This document shows, one piece after another, positions 1 to 6,472 of a stretch of DNA of 8,220 nt. Positions within the stretch are counted from its first letter, which is position 1, and each line of letters opens with the position of its first letter. The translations under genes and the position numbers were made by a program. Below the pieces are notes generated by a model. It saw only the letters and a list, made by a program, of their open reading frames with translations. It made no database searches and was not told the origin of the DNA. Source of the stretch: Candidatus Huberarchaeum crystalense (GTDB taxonomy: Archaea > Huberarchaeota > Huberarchaeia > Huberarchaeales > Huberarchaeaceae); assembly GCA_002789275.1 (NCBI GenBank), contig PFSX01000011.1:1-8220 (forward strand), written 5' to 3'.

Positions 1-53
1 TTTGGTTTTATATTTATGTATTTATTTTGGTTTTAAGTATTTTGTGTTTATCT

Positions 54-1217
54 TCATGTTTCATAAATTTTTCTGTTTTTATTTATTTTCTCTTCGCTAT
101 ACAAAAACTCATTTACTCTTGGCTGAATTGCTTCGCGCTGCTGTCTAAATTTTTCCAAAAAATCATTGATTTTCTTAATTGTATAGATTTTTAGTTCACT
201 TGTGAGCATTTTTCCACTTTTATAATTATTATAAATTTCTTGCAATTTTGCATTGTCTGGCTCAAAGAATAATTTTAAGTATTGAAAACAAGTATCGATG
301 TCAGGATTTCCACCCTTTATTCGATGCTCCTCAATTGTTGGCTGGCCTCCAGAAAAAGCATATTTTTTTATTTTATTTGCAACTTCTTCGGGCGTATCGT
401 CAAGAAAAATTGCACTGCTTGAATCGCTTGAACTCATTTTTCCAGTAGGACCTTGTAAGCCAGGCAAAAATACGCCAGCAAGGCAAACTGGCTTATAAAA
501 GCCCATTTTCTCATTTATATCTCTTTGCAACCTAAAATATGGGTCTTGGTCAATGCCATAAGGAATTAAACAAAGTATGTTTTTTTTGTAAATTTTAGAG
601 GGCAACACAGCTAAAACCATTTGAACAGCAGGATAAAAAATTGCACCAATATTTGTCTTATTATTAAATCCAAATGTTGCTTTTACATTTGAAAAGTTTA
701 GTTTTTTTGCAATTTCGCAGGCTGTTTCATACATTACACTTATATGTTTAAAATCACTAACAATAATTGTTTTCTCAGAATCAAAACCAACAGCTAAAAT
801 ATTTAAAATATCAATTTCTGCTTGTTTTTTAATTTGGTCAATGGTTTTTTCTTTGAATAAAAATTTTTCGTCATCTGAAATCTGAATCCACACTTCACAC
901 CCAAATTTATCTTGTAACCACTTTACAAACACAAATGGAAGCAGATGTCCAAGATGCATATCCTGCGATGGACCGCGCCCAGTATATATATAAAACTTCT
1001 CACCTTTTTCATAAGCATCAAGAAGTTTATCTAAATCGCGATGAGCAAAGAATATTCCTCGCTCTAAATAAGGATGAAGTTCGCCGCCAGTGTGCTTTTT
1101 GATGCGTTCAAGCAACTTTGTGTCTATAACATTAATCCCAAATTCTTCAATTAATTTACCATAATCTACTTCTCCTTCAACTTCCCAAGGTGTTACTTTA
1201 AAATTTTCAGATACCAT
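54..1217 (-). CDS. trpS: Tryptophanyl-tRNA synthetase, archaeal type
   Basis: Class I aminoacyl-tRNA synthetase that charges tRNA-Trp with tryptophan in the cytoplasm. The 387-residue protein has a HIGH-type motif MHLGH at residues 87-91, inside the archaeal/eukaryal TrpRS context GRGPSQDMHLGH. It has a KMSKS-type motif KMSSS at 260-264. The stretch GIDQDPYFRLQRD (221-233) is the usual nucleotide-site neighbourhood of this family, and QISDDEKF (112-119) follows the first Rossmann strands. The start is ATG at 1215-1217, giving an N-terminus MVSENFKVTPWEVEG typical of archaeal TrpRS; no clear Shine-Dalgarno precedes it. It is the last gene of the uS13-uS4-uS11-rpoD run, 45 nt after rpoD, and is presumably co-transcribed. 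TyrRS is a relative, but the HIGH and KMSSS context and the length favour TrpRS. Confidence 0.95.
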   Translation of the reverse strand: MVSENFKVTPWEVEGEVDYGKLIEEFGINVIDTKLLERIKKHTGGELHPYLERGIFFAHRDLDKLLDAYEKGEKFYIYTGRGPSQDMHLGHLLPFVFVKWLQDKFGCEVWIQISDDEKFLFKEKTIDQIKKQAEIDILNILAVGFDSEKTIIVSDFKHISVMYETACEIAKKLNFSNVKATFGFNNKTNIGAIFYPAVQMVLAVLPSKIYKKNILCLIPYGIDQDPYFRLQRDINEKMGFYKPVCLAGVFLPGLQGPTGKMSSSDSSSAIFLDDTPEEVANKIKKYAFSGGQPTIEEHRIKGGNPDIDTCFQYLKLFFEPDNAKLQEIYNNYKSGKMLTSELKIYTIKKINDFLEKFRQQREAIQPRVNEFLYSEEKINKNRKIYET

Positions 1218-1262
1218 AATCTATTTGTAATGAGGTGAATAATAATGATTAAAACTTAAAAA

Positions 1263-1844
1263 CTAAATTTGCTTTATCAAATCTTCAGCAGTTTCTATTT
1301 TTTGCTTAAATACTTTCAGTGCACTTTTCAAAATTTCTTCTGCTGTAAGTTGTCCTATAGACACAATTCGCAATGTGAAAGTTCTACTCTTCTCATCATA
1401 GTTATAATATACGTGCGATGCTTTTGCTTTTGTGTGTTGTTCGCCTGTGCTTATTTTGCAAGTTCCTTCTAATTTTATTGTCTCGCTGTCGCGCAATTTA
1501 ATAATCATGATATTTGGATAAGCTATATTAATGCCTTTGATGTCGCTTGCGTGAACAGTGCGCGGACCATCAACATCAAGGGTGAATTTTATAGCAGAAA
1601 CATCAGACTGGTTTTCAATATCTTTAAGTGTTTGTTTTATAGGGCATAGGCCAATGCGGTGCGCTAACCATTCTTCAATATATGTTATTTTTGTTTTTCC
1701 AAAAATAGAAACACTATCAACAACAATTATAGGAATTTCGTTCATTAAAATTCTTCGAAGGCTGTTGACAAACGCAGGAGATGTATTTTTAAGCTGACAA
1801 ACAACCTCTCCATCACTTTTTTTAAGAATTTCAAGCCCCACCAT
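1263..1844 (-). CDS. rpoD: DNA-directed RNA polymerase subunit D (Rpo3)
   Basis: Archaeal RNA polymerase assembly subunit, equivalent to the bacterial alpha N-terminal domain and eukaryotic Rpb3. It dimerises with subunit L to nucleate the enzyme. Visible signatures are FVNSLRRILMNEIP (25-38), the alpha-family dimerisation motif; IEEWLAHRIGLCPI (56-69); GEQHTKAKAS (134-143); and a C-terminal dimerisation helix after FTLRIVSIGQLTAEEIL (156-172). At 193 residues it is of the short kind: the cysteine-rich Fe-S insertion found in some archaeal D subunits is absent, and only two scattered cysteines precede residue 130. It starts with ATG 6 nt after the uS11 stop, which indicates operon co-translation. 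The gene usually follows uS11 in archaea, as here. The name rpoD is the archaeal usage and does not mean sigma-70. Confidence 0.95.
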   Translation of the reverse strand: MVGLEILKKSDGEVVCQLKNTSPAFVNSLRRILMNEIPIIVVDSVSIFGKTKITYIEEWLAHRIGLCPIKQTLKDIENQSDVSAIKFTLDVDGPRTVHASDIKGINIAYPNIMIIKLRDSETIKLEGTCKISTGEQHTKAKASHVYYNYDEKSRTFTLRIVSIGQLTAEEILKSALKVFKQKIETAEDLIKQI

Positions 1845-1850
1845 ATTTTA

Positions 1851-2456
1851 TTATACTTTTCTCCCTCTTCTCCCATATTTTAGCTTTTTGCCATAATAAA
1901 TTGGCATTACATCTTTTAAATGAATGATTTCATATTTGTCGTGGCTAAGCATTTTAAGAATTATTTGCGCTGCTTGCCCTATTCTGTCACTCTTTATTCC
2001 CCCTTTTCCACGCACTCTAACAATCAACCTACTAATTTTGTGCGTTGCCAGAACATTTTCAACAACCTGCACCATTCCAATAGCAGCAGCTTGCTCATCA
2101 CGGTGCGCTTTGTTTTTTGTAAGCATTCCTCCAGATGCCTTTGCCAATATTTCACTGCCAGTTATATCTGTAAGTGTGATATGTGTGTTGTTTTTTGATG
2201 ACTGAATATAAATAATTGCTGCGCGCAAAGGAGTTTTTATCTTTTTTACATCTGCTTGTTGTTTTTGACTTAATTGCTTTGCTTCTACTGTTTTCCTATC
2301 TATCAGTTCTTCTTGTTTTTCTTGTTCTATTTCTTTTATTATTTCGCGCTTAACTTCTTTAATTTCTTGTTTTAACTTTTCAGCATCTACTTTTTTGTTA
2401 TCTTTTGATTTTTTGGTAAATGTTTGCTCGCTAATATTTGTTTTTTGATTAAGCAT
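1851..2456 (-). CDS. rps11: 30S ribosomal protein uS11 with long charged N-terminal extension
   Basis: Small-subunit platform protein that contacts 16S rRNA near the E site and mRNA exit. The conserved domain starts around residue 75 (TPLRAAIIYIQSSKNNTHIT) and includes LTDITGSE (95-102), the AHRDEQAAAIGM helix (117-128) and the basic C-terminus GRRGRKV (195-201). The first 73 or so residues form an unusual extension rich in K, E and Q that looks helical or coiled. With it the protein is 201 residues, against about 130 for typical archaeal uS11. No methionine lies between residue 1 and the core, so the extension is part of the natural reading frame. The start ATG overlaps the uS4 stop by 8 nt (ATGCTTAA), which fits translational coupling. 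The usual PHGG-like tail is replaced by PIYYGKKLKY, a divergent version of a normally very conserved segment. Confidence 0.93.
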   Translation of the reverse strand: MLNQKTNISEQTFTKKSKDNKKVDAEKLKQEIKEVKREIIKEIEQEKQEELIDRKTVEAKQLSQKQQADVKKIKTPLRAAIIYIQSSKNNTHITLTDITGSEILAKASGGMLTKNKAHRDEQAAAIGMVQVVENVLATHKISRLIVRVRGKGGIKSDRIGQAAQIILKMLSHDKYEIIHLKDVMPIYYGKKLKYGRRGRKV

Positions 2457-3036
2457 TGCTTTTTATCTCCTTAATTTCTTGTGTTATTTGACTTGTTTTT
2501 GTTTTTGTTTCTGTTTCTTGTTTTATTTCTTTTATTTCATTTTTTGTGTCTTTTTGCACTTGGGGTTTTCCAACAACAATGTCTACTGTCATTTGCTTTT
2601 CTTCTTCAAGAGTCACAGGATAAGAAGGAATATCTATAACTTTATCTTTGATTTTTATTTTGCGATGCGTAACGCTTTGTCTCGCTTGCTTAATTGTTTT
2701 TGCTATTTTGTGCTTAAACACAACTGTTTGAAGCCGACGAGAAAGCACCTTTTCAACATTTATGTCAAGCACATCGCCTAATGTTGAAGTCCCAGATATA
2801 TAACCTTTCTCTTTTATTTTAGTTAAAAACTTCGCCTCCTCATCGAGGTTTTTTTGTGCAATCAATCGTTTCGCTGCATCTCTTATTTTCTTAACAATTC
2901 CTTGCGCAACATAAATTTCTTTTTTGTTTTTTAACCCAAAAGTTTTAACAATAACCTTTTCTTCGGCAATACGGGCCTTATCCCATTTCTGCGTTGGCCG
3001 TAAATATATTTTATGTGATTTTCTTGTTAATCCCAT
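2449..3036 (-). CDS. rps4: 30S ribosomal protein uS4
   Basis: Primary 16S rRNA-binding protein of the 30S body and an early assembly factor. The N-terminus MGLTRKSHKIYLRPTQKWD is typical of archaeal uS4, and the S4 RNA-binding fold spans roughly residues 98-150 (SRRLQTVVFKHKIAKTIKQA, then ARQSVTHRKIKI). After about residue 160 comes a low-complexity K/E/T/Q tail containing EIKEIK twice (167-172 and 187-192), making the protein 195 residues, somewhat long for the family. The start ATG is preceded by AAGGAAAAAAATA, a weak Shine-Dalgarno-like purine run. It also overlaps by one base (TAATG) the stop of a 16-codon upstream ORF. The last codons overlap the uS11 start by 8 nt. Second gene of the operon. 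Confidence 0.94.
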   Translation of the reverse strand: MGLTRKSHKIYLRPTQKWDKARIAEEKVIVKTFGLKNKKEIYVAQGIVKKIRDAAKRLIAQKNLDEEAKFLTKIKEKGYISGTSTLGDVLDINVEKVLSRRLQTVVFKHKIAKTIKQARQSVTHRKIKIKDKVIDIPSYPVTLEEEKQMTVDIVVGKPQVQKDTKNEIKEIKQETETKTKTSQITQEIKEIKSNA

Positions 3037-3086
3037 TATTTTTTTCCTTGAACAAATAATATCTTAAAACTTTGTTTTAATCCCAT
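3036..3086 (-). other. 16-codon ORF upstream of uS4, possible leader peptide or decayed copy of the uS4 start
   Basis: This short frame encodes MGLKQSFKILFVQGKK. It begins 4 nt after the uS13 stop and ends in TAATG, where the uS4 ATG shares its last base. Its first 11 nt on this strand, together with the preceding bases, repeat the uS4 start (AATGGGATTAA at both places, 50 bp apart). With a one-codon gap, 7 of 16 residues match the uS4 N-terminus (M, G, L, S, K, I, K). It could be a translated coupling peptide between uS13 and uS4, a degenerate tandem duplication of the uS4 5' end, or chance in AT-rich sequence. There is no recognisable domain. Confidence 0.3.
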
Positions 3087-3090
3087 TTAA

Positions 3091-3660
3091 TTATTTATTT
3101 CTTGTGCGGTCTTTTGTTGGTTGATTTGCTTGTTTTGCTGATGATTTTTCTACACCATCTTTTGCACTAAACTTTCGATGTCTTAGATCTTTTTTTCTTG
3201 TTTGCTGTTTTATTCGATTAATTCTGCCAGAAGTGTGGGTTTTTTGTCCTCTTACTGTAAGTTTGCGTGATCTTCTTATAGCTTTTCGTGACTTGCTTTC
3301 CAGTTCAGCATCAAGAATTTGCTTTTCAAAAAAATCCAAGTCAGACATAATAATATGCTCGTTTTTTCCTGTAAATGGTTGGATACGCTTGTTCATTAGC
3401 CACACCGGAATTTTTCTCAAATCTGCGCGTATCTTATCCTCTAACATAGTAATTTCATCAACAGAAAACTCTCCTATTTTTTTAGCTACAATATCCTTAT
3501 TCATCTGCATTAAAGCATTTCCAATAGCATAAGACACGCCTTTAATAGTTAGGAATGCGCGCGCCAAGGTTATATCTCCTCGTATGTCTCGCCCAAAAAA
3601 GCGCGCTCTTAGTTGAAATTCGTTTTTGACAGGATTTTTTTGTGTTGTTGTGTTGTTCAT
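3091..3660 (-). CDS. rps13: 30S ribosomal protein uS13
   Basis: Head protein of the 30S subunit that contacts 16S rRNA, the P-site tRNA and the inter-subunit bridge to uL5. The helix-two-turn-helix region is visible at 30-60 (ITLARAFLTIKGVSYAIGNA), followed by DLRKIPVWLMNKR (80-92). The hallmark C-terminal rRNA/tRNA-contacting motif appears as VRGQKTHTSGR (136-146). Length is 189 residues. The last 30 or so residues are a hydrophilic, basic, low-complexity tail ending TKDRTRNK. ATG at 3658-3660 is the first gene of the minus operon and probably the first base of a leaderless mRNA, since a good TATA box lies about 25 bp upstream. The divergent gene proS begins 33 bp away. uS4 follows after 54 nt. 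Confidence 0.93.
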   Translation of the reverse strand: MNNTTTQKNPVKNEFQLRARFFGRDIRGDITLARAFLTIKGVSYAIGNALMQMNKDIVAKKIGEFSVDEITMLEDKIRADLRKIPVWLMNKRIQPFTGKNEHIIMSDLDFFEKQILDAELESKSRKAIRRSRKLTVRGQKTHTSGRINRIKQQTRKKDLRHRKFSAKDGVEKSSAKQANQPTKDRTRNK

Positions 3661-3663
3661 ATT

Positions 3664-3673
3664 CTTTTTATGA
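3664..3673 (+). promoter_or_regulatory. Probable TATA-like element for proS
   Basis: CTTTTTATGA is centred about 25 bp before the ATG at 3694, which fits a leaderless archaeal start. No comparable AT-rich TATA element lies about 26 bp before the alternative ATG at 3670, where the sequence is T/G-rich. The match to a TATA consensus is only moderate. Confidence 0.4.
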
Positions 3674-3680
3674 AAGAGTT

Positions 3681-3689
3681 AAATATAAA
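3681..3689 (-). promoter_or_regulatory. TATA box for the uS13-uS4-uS11-rpoD-trpS operon
   Basis: Read on the minus strand the site is TTTATATTT within TTTTTATATTTAA. Its centre is 25 bp upstream of the uS13 ATG, the spacing expected when an archaeal transcript starts at or next to the start codon. It lies in the short gap before the proS ATG chosen here, or inside proS if the upstream ATG at 3670 were used. Confidence 0.6.
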
Positions 3690-3693
3690 AATT

Positions 3694-5112
3694 ATGGATA
3701 TTGACAAGAAAGCGAATTTCTCAGAATGGTATGACGAAGCACTCAAAGAGAGCGAAATTTTGGATTCGCGCTATAATTCAAAAGGAATGTTTATTTGGTT
3801 GCCTTATGGATTTAAAATTATGCGCAGAATAAAGGAAATGTGGGATAAATTGTTTCAGGACGCAGGAATTCAAGAATGCTATTTCCCTCAATTAGTTCCA
3901 ATAGAGTATGCCGAGCAAAATAAAAGTTGGTGGGAGGGGTTTAAAGAAGAAGGTTATTTAATGGTTACAGGCAAGAACAAAGAGGTTCAAGGCATTATAA
4001 GACCAACAGGTGAGCCAGCAATATATCCAATGTATAAATTATGGATTCGCACTTTTAGTGATTTACCTCTTCGTCTTTACCAAACAACCAGCTCCTTTCG
4101 CTATGAATCAAAAAGCACGCGCCCCTTAATTAGGGACAGGGAAATCACTATGTGGCACGAAATTCACACTGCTCACGCAACAAAAGAAGAAGCTGAAAAA
4201 GAAGTTGATTTACATATAAAACTTTGGGACAAACTTTGGGACAAATTAGCTTTGCCTGTTTGGAAAGTAAGAAAGCCACAATGGGAGTGTTTTGCAGGCG
4301 CTGTTGGAGCAATTGAATATTATACACTTTTTCCTTCAGCTAGGGTTATGGAAACTGGTTCTGTGAATAATTTAGGACAGGCCTATGCAAAGGAATTTGA
4401 CATTAAATTCAAAGATACTGACGAAAAAGAGCACTTTGTTTGGCAGGTTTGCACAGGTGTTGGTGCTCGTCTTCTCGCAGCAATTATATCAATTCACGGA
4501 GATAGAAAAGGAATTATAGTTCCTCCTGAAATTGCGCCAACAAAATGCGTCATTGTCCCAATTATGTTTAAAGGAAAAGAGCAAATTATTCTCAAAAAAG
4601 CAAAAGAAATAGAAAGCATGCTAAAAAAGGAAAATATTAGTGTTTTTATTGATAGTCGTGATGAAATTGCAGCTGGTCGAAAGTTTTATGAGTGGGAAGC
4701 AAAGGGAATTCCTTTAAGAATTGAAATTGGTCCGCGCGATTTGGAAAAAAACCAAATCACAATTGTTAGGCGTGACAGCAATGAAAAAGTTGCTATAAAT
4801 GAAAGCAAAGTTATTGAAAAAGTGCGCGAACTGTTAGACAATATTCAAAAAAGTTTGTTAAAAGAAGCAGAACACGAATTAAAAAAAAGCATAGTTGATG
4901 TGATTACATTTCACGACATTAAAAAAGCAATTAAAAATAAAAAAGTTGCGCGCGTCTTTTGGTGCAAATCAAGAGATTGCTATGATATATTTGGCGGGAT
5001 AGGTGATGGGATAGAGGGAATAGGCACAGATCTTGACGAAAAAACAAATGGAAAATGTATTGTTTGCGGAAAAGAAACAAAAGCGCGCTTGTTTATTGGA
5101 AAGAGTTATTAA
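3694..5112 (+). CDS. proS: Prolyl-tRNA synthetase, archaeal/eukaryal type
   Basis: Class II synthetase that charges tRNA-Pro with proline. From the ATG at 3694 it has 472 residues. Visible are the N-terminal FSEWYDEAL, motif 1 region WLPYGFKI (35-42), RPTGEPAIYPMY (103-114), motif 2 with FRYESKSTRPLIRDREI (135-151), the TGSVNNLG loop (221-228) and motif 3 around GVGARLLAAIISIHGDR (255-271). The anticodon-binding domain follows (282-385). The archaeal-type C-terminal extension has four cysteines placed as a zinc site (C424, C429, C455, C458) and the typical terminal Tyr (GKSY). An in-frame ATG at 3670 would add eight residues. I chose 3694 because a TATA-like element sits 25 bp before it and because the conserved FSEWY segment begins soon after. 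An in-frame TTG at 3613 lies inside uS13 and is unlikely. Single gene facing right, divergent from the ribosomal operon. Confidence 0.95.
   Translation: MDIDKKANFSEWYDEALKESEILDSRYNSKGMFIWLPYGFKIMRRIKEMWDKLFQDAGIQECYFPQLVPIEYAEQNKSWWEGFKEEGYLMVTGKNKEVQGIIRPTGEPAIYPMYKLWIRTFSDLPLRLYQTTSSFRYESKSTRPLIRDREITMWHEIHTAHATKEEAEKEVDLHIKLWDKLWDKLALPVWKVRKPQWECFAGAVGAIEYYTLFPSARVMETGSVNNLGQAYAKEFDIKFKDTDEKEHFVWQVCTGVGARLLAAIISIHGDRKGIIVPPEIAPTKCVIVPIMFKGKEQIILKKAKEIESMLKKENISVFIDSRDEIAAGRKFYEWEAKGIPLRIEIGPRDLEKNQITIVRRDSNEKVAINESKVIEKVRELLDNIQKSLLKEAEHELKKSIVDVITFHDIKKAIKNKKVARVFWCKSRDCYDIFGGIGDGIEGIGTDLDEKTNGKCIVCGKETKARLFIGKSY
4219..4242 (+). repeat. Perfect 12-bp tandem duplication inside proS
   Basis: AAACTTTGGGAC occurs twice head to tail, in frame, giving KLWDKLWDKL around residues 176-185. 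It sits between the catalytic motif 2 and the TGSVNNLG loop. One extra turn of helix is the likely consequence. It is a small replication-slippage event that kept the frame. Confidence 0.8.
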
Positions 5113-5451
5113 ATAAGTGTTTAGATTGTTTGAATAAAGTTTATTTGTGAGTAGGTGTGTAAGAAATATACTTATATTTGGATTTTTGCAGTTTTATATC
5201 TAAAAGTTATATGCTTTTACAAAATGCAGCTTTTTTTAAATATAATATGGTAGAGTTTTTATCTAAAAAAACATAAACAACAACATTTTAACTCTTTAAA
5301 ACAAAATATAATTTTTGTCATCAAAAAAGTTTTACAAAATAAATACTACAAAATCCTTTTTCAAAAATAACTAATTTATAGCAAACCCTACCAAATCAAC
5401 CAAACATAAAGAACACTAAATTCAAGTAAGAATTTATTTTTTATTTTTATT
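5113..5451. other. AT-rich convergent intergenic region without a convincing gene
   Basis: The 339 bp separate the 3' ends of proS and the ferredoxin gene. On the plus strand a T7 run after CAGC (5231-5237) could end proS transcripts. On the minus strand T runs opposite the A runs near 5265-5271 and 5314-5319 could end the ferredoxin transcript. Positions 5381-5427 are strikingly G-poor and A/C-rich on the plus strand. Tiny frames exist, such as 5211-5276 (21 codons) and a GTG-initiated hydrophobic frame at 5155-5256, but neither has supporting signals. No tRNA-like T-arm or strong long hairpin was seen. Confidence 0.6.
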
Positions 5452-5616
5452 TTATTCAATTGCAGCCATAGGACAAATCTCAACACATCTGCCGCACTTC
5501 TTGCACTTTTTCTGATCAATCACAAGATTTCTGTTTTTTAAAGAAATCGCGCCAAAAAAACAAACACTCAAGCACGCTCTGCACCCAACGCATTTTTCAA
5601 AATTTATTTTAAGCAT
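5452..5616 (-). CDS. Small 2x[4Fe-4S] bacterial-type ferredoxin
   Basis: Cytoplasmic electron carrier of 54 residues. Two CxxCxxCxxxC motifs are complete: C9, C12, C15, C19 and C38, C41, C44, C48, each expected to contribute to one of two [4Fe-4S] clusters. The second is followed by the usual proline (ICPMA). The first is not (VCFFGAI). I start it at ATG 5614-5616 (MLKINFEKC). A longer frame begins with TTG at 5652 inside the upstream methyltransferase gene and adds a non-family sequence. The ATG lies 16 nt after the methyltransferase stop, so the two are probably co-transcribed. The redox partner is unknown. A radical-SAM tRNA-modification enzyme such as the Taw1 step of wyosine synthesis would be a plausible client given the neighbour, but that is inference. 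Confidence 0.88.
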   Translation of the reverse strand: MLKINFEKCVGCRACLSVCFFGAISLKNRNLVIDQKKCKKCGRCVEICPMAAIE

Positions 5617-5632
5617 AATTTTTTTAGTAGAG

Positions 5633-6472
5633 TTAAACAATTTTAAATTCAATACAAATCTGATCTTCTTTCGGCGAATGAGGAAGCACTCTCCTCTGCG
5701 TTAAAAATTCAATTTGAACTTTGGCTTTTTCAGCAGCAGATTTTATCTTTTGATTTGCTGTCTCAAAATCACCTATATTTGCAAAGGTGTAAAAAACCAC
5801 TCTTCCACTTTTTTTCGCTGCAAAAAACACAATATTCAAAAAATCTTCTGAAATCTTTGGGCCTGGCATAAGCACTAAATCAAATGATTTTGGCAGAAGT
5901 TTTTTAACCTCTTGGCACGCATCTCCACAAATTAATTTAACTTGGTCTTTAACTTTATTTAATTTTACATTTTCTTGCGCGAGTTTGTGTGCATTAGGAT
6001 TTAATTCAATAGCTGTAATCTTAATTGCTTTGTGTTTTTTTGCAATGTTAATTGGAAATGGCGCAACTCCTGAAAACAAACATAAAATCTCTTTTTCTTG
6101 CTGTTGGATTGAGTTAGCGATTTTCAATCGCTCTGTTCCTTGGCGCGAATTAAAAAATACTTTAGCAATATCAACAAAAAACAGACACTTATTTTCTTTG
6201 TGCAATGTTAAAGTATTGTTTTCACCTGCTGCTAATTTCAAAGGATAAATGCGAAAATCACCTTCTGTTTTATTTATTTTGTAAAAAACCGACTTAATCC
6301 GCGGCAAAAGTTCAATCAACGACTCTCCAATTTCTTTTGCATATTTCTGAGTTTCTGGTTCAAGTTTGACCACAACAAGATCTCCAATTACATCATATGC
6401 GCGCGGAATCACCTCTCTTGGAATTTTAGGATGCTTTGAAATGACAAGTTCTACAAAATTTTTAAGATTCAT
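5633..6472 (-). CDS. Trm5/Taw2-family SAM-dependent tRNA methyltransferase, divergent motifs
   Basis: Class I SAM-dependent enzyme of the archaeal Trm5 group, which makes m1G at position 37 of tRNA and supplies the wyosine pathway. The family-specific block VDIAKVFFNSRQGTERLKIA (100-119) is clear. The SAM-binding loop follows as CLFSGVAPFPINIAKK (131-146), then the acidic strand end AIELNPNA (154-161) and a GDA turn at 183-185. Two key spots differ from the usual pattern: the acidic residue that normally opens motif I (DxFAGVGPF) is Cys131, with Ala in place of the second glycine. The usual NLPK-type catalytic motif reads MPGPK (202-206). At 279 residues it is shorter than full Trm5, so the N-terminal D1 domain seems reduced. 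The related Taw2 transferase is an alternative. Start ATG 6470-6472 is the left-most copy of a 63-bp repeat; the ferredoxin gene follows. Confidence 0.8.
   Translation of the reverse strand: MNLKNFVELVISKHPKIPREVIPRAYDVIGDLVVVKLEPETQKYAKEIGESLIELLPRIKSVFYKINKTEGDFRIYPLKLAAGENNTLTLHKENKCLFFVDIAKVFFNSRQGTERLKIANSIQQQEKEILCLFSGVAPFPINIAKKHKAIKITAIELNPNAHKLAQENVKLNKVKDQVKLICGDACQEVKKLLPKSFDLVLMPGPKISEDFLNIVFFAAKKSGRVVFYTFANIGDFETANQKIKSAAEKAKVQIEFLTQRRVLPHSPKEDQICIEFKIV

Noticed and set aside
1225..1245. Shine-Dalgarno-like GAGGTGA on the plus strand followed by ATG, and its complement TCACCTCA upstream of trpS
   Set aside because: The plus-strand frame is only MIKT before a stop, and the minus-strand match resembles the anti-SD, not the SD. 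Likely chance.
3613..3693. Longer proS starts at TTG 3613 and ATG 3670
   Set aside because: TTG 3613 lies inside uS13. ATG 3670 cannot be excluded but lacks a TATA element at the leaderless distance.
5155..5276. Two short plus-strand frames in the intergenic region: a GTG-initiated hydrophobic 33-codon frame and a 21-codon frame from ATG 5211
   Set aside because: AT-rich composition gives hydrophobic frames by chance; there is no start signal, homology or paired promoter at the right distance.
5249..5392. Inverted pair GGTAGAGTTT and AAACCCTACC (9 of 10 paired)
   Set aside because: The arms are about 125 bp apart in low-complexity AT-rich sequence, with a mismatch; not convincing as structure.
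5617..5652. TTG-initiated extension of the ferredoxin
   Set aside because: It overlaps the methyltransferase end and adds non-conserved residues; ATG at 5616 is well placed after the upstream stop.
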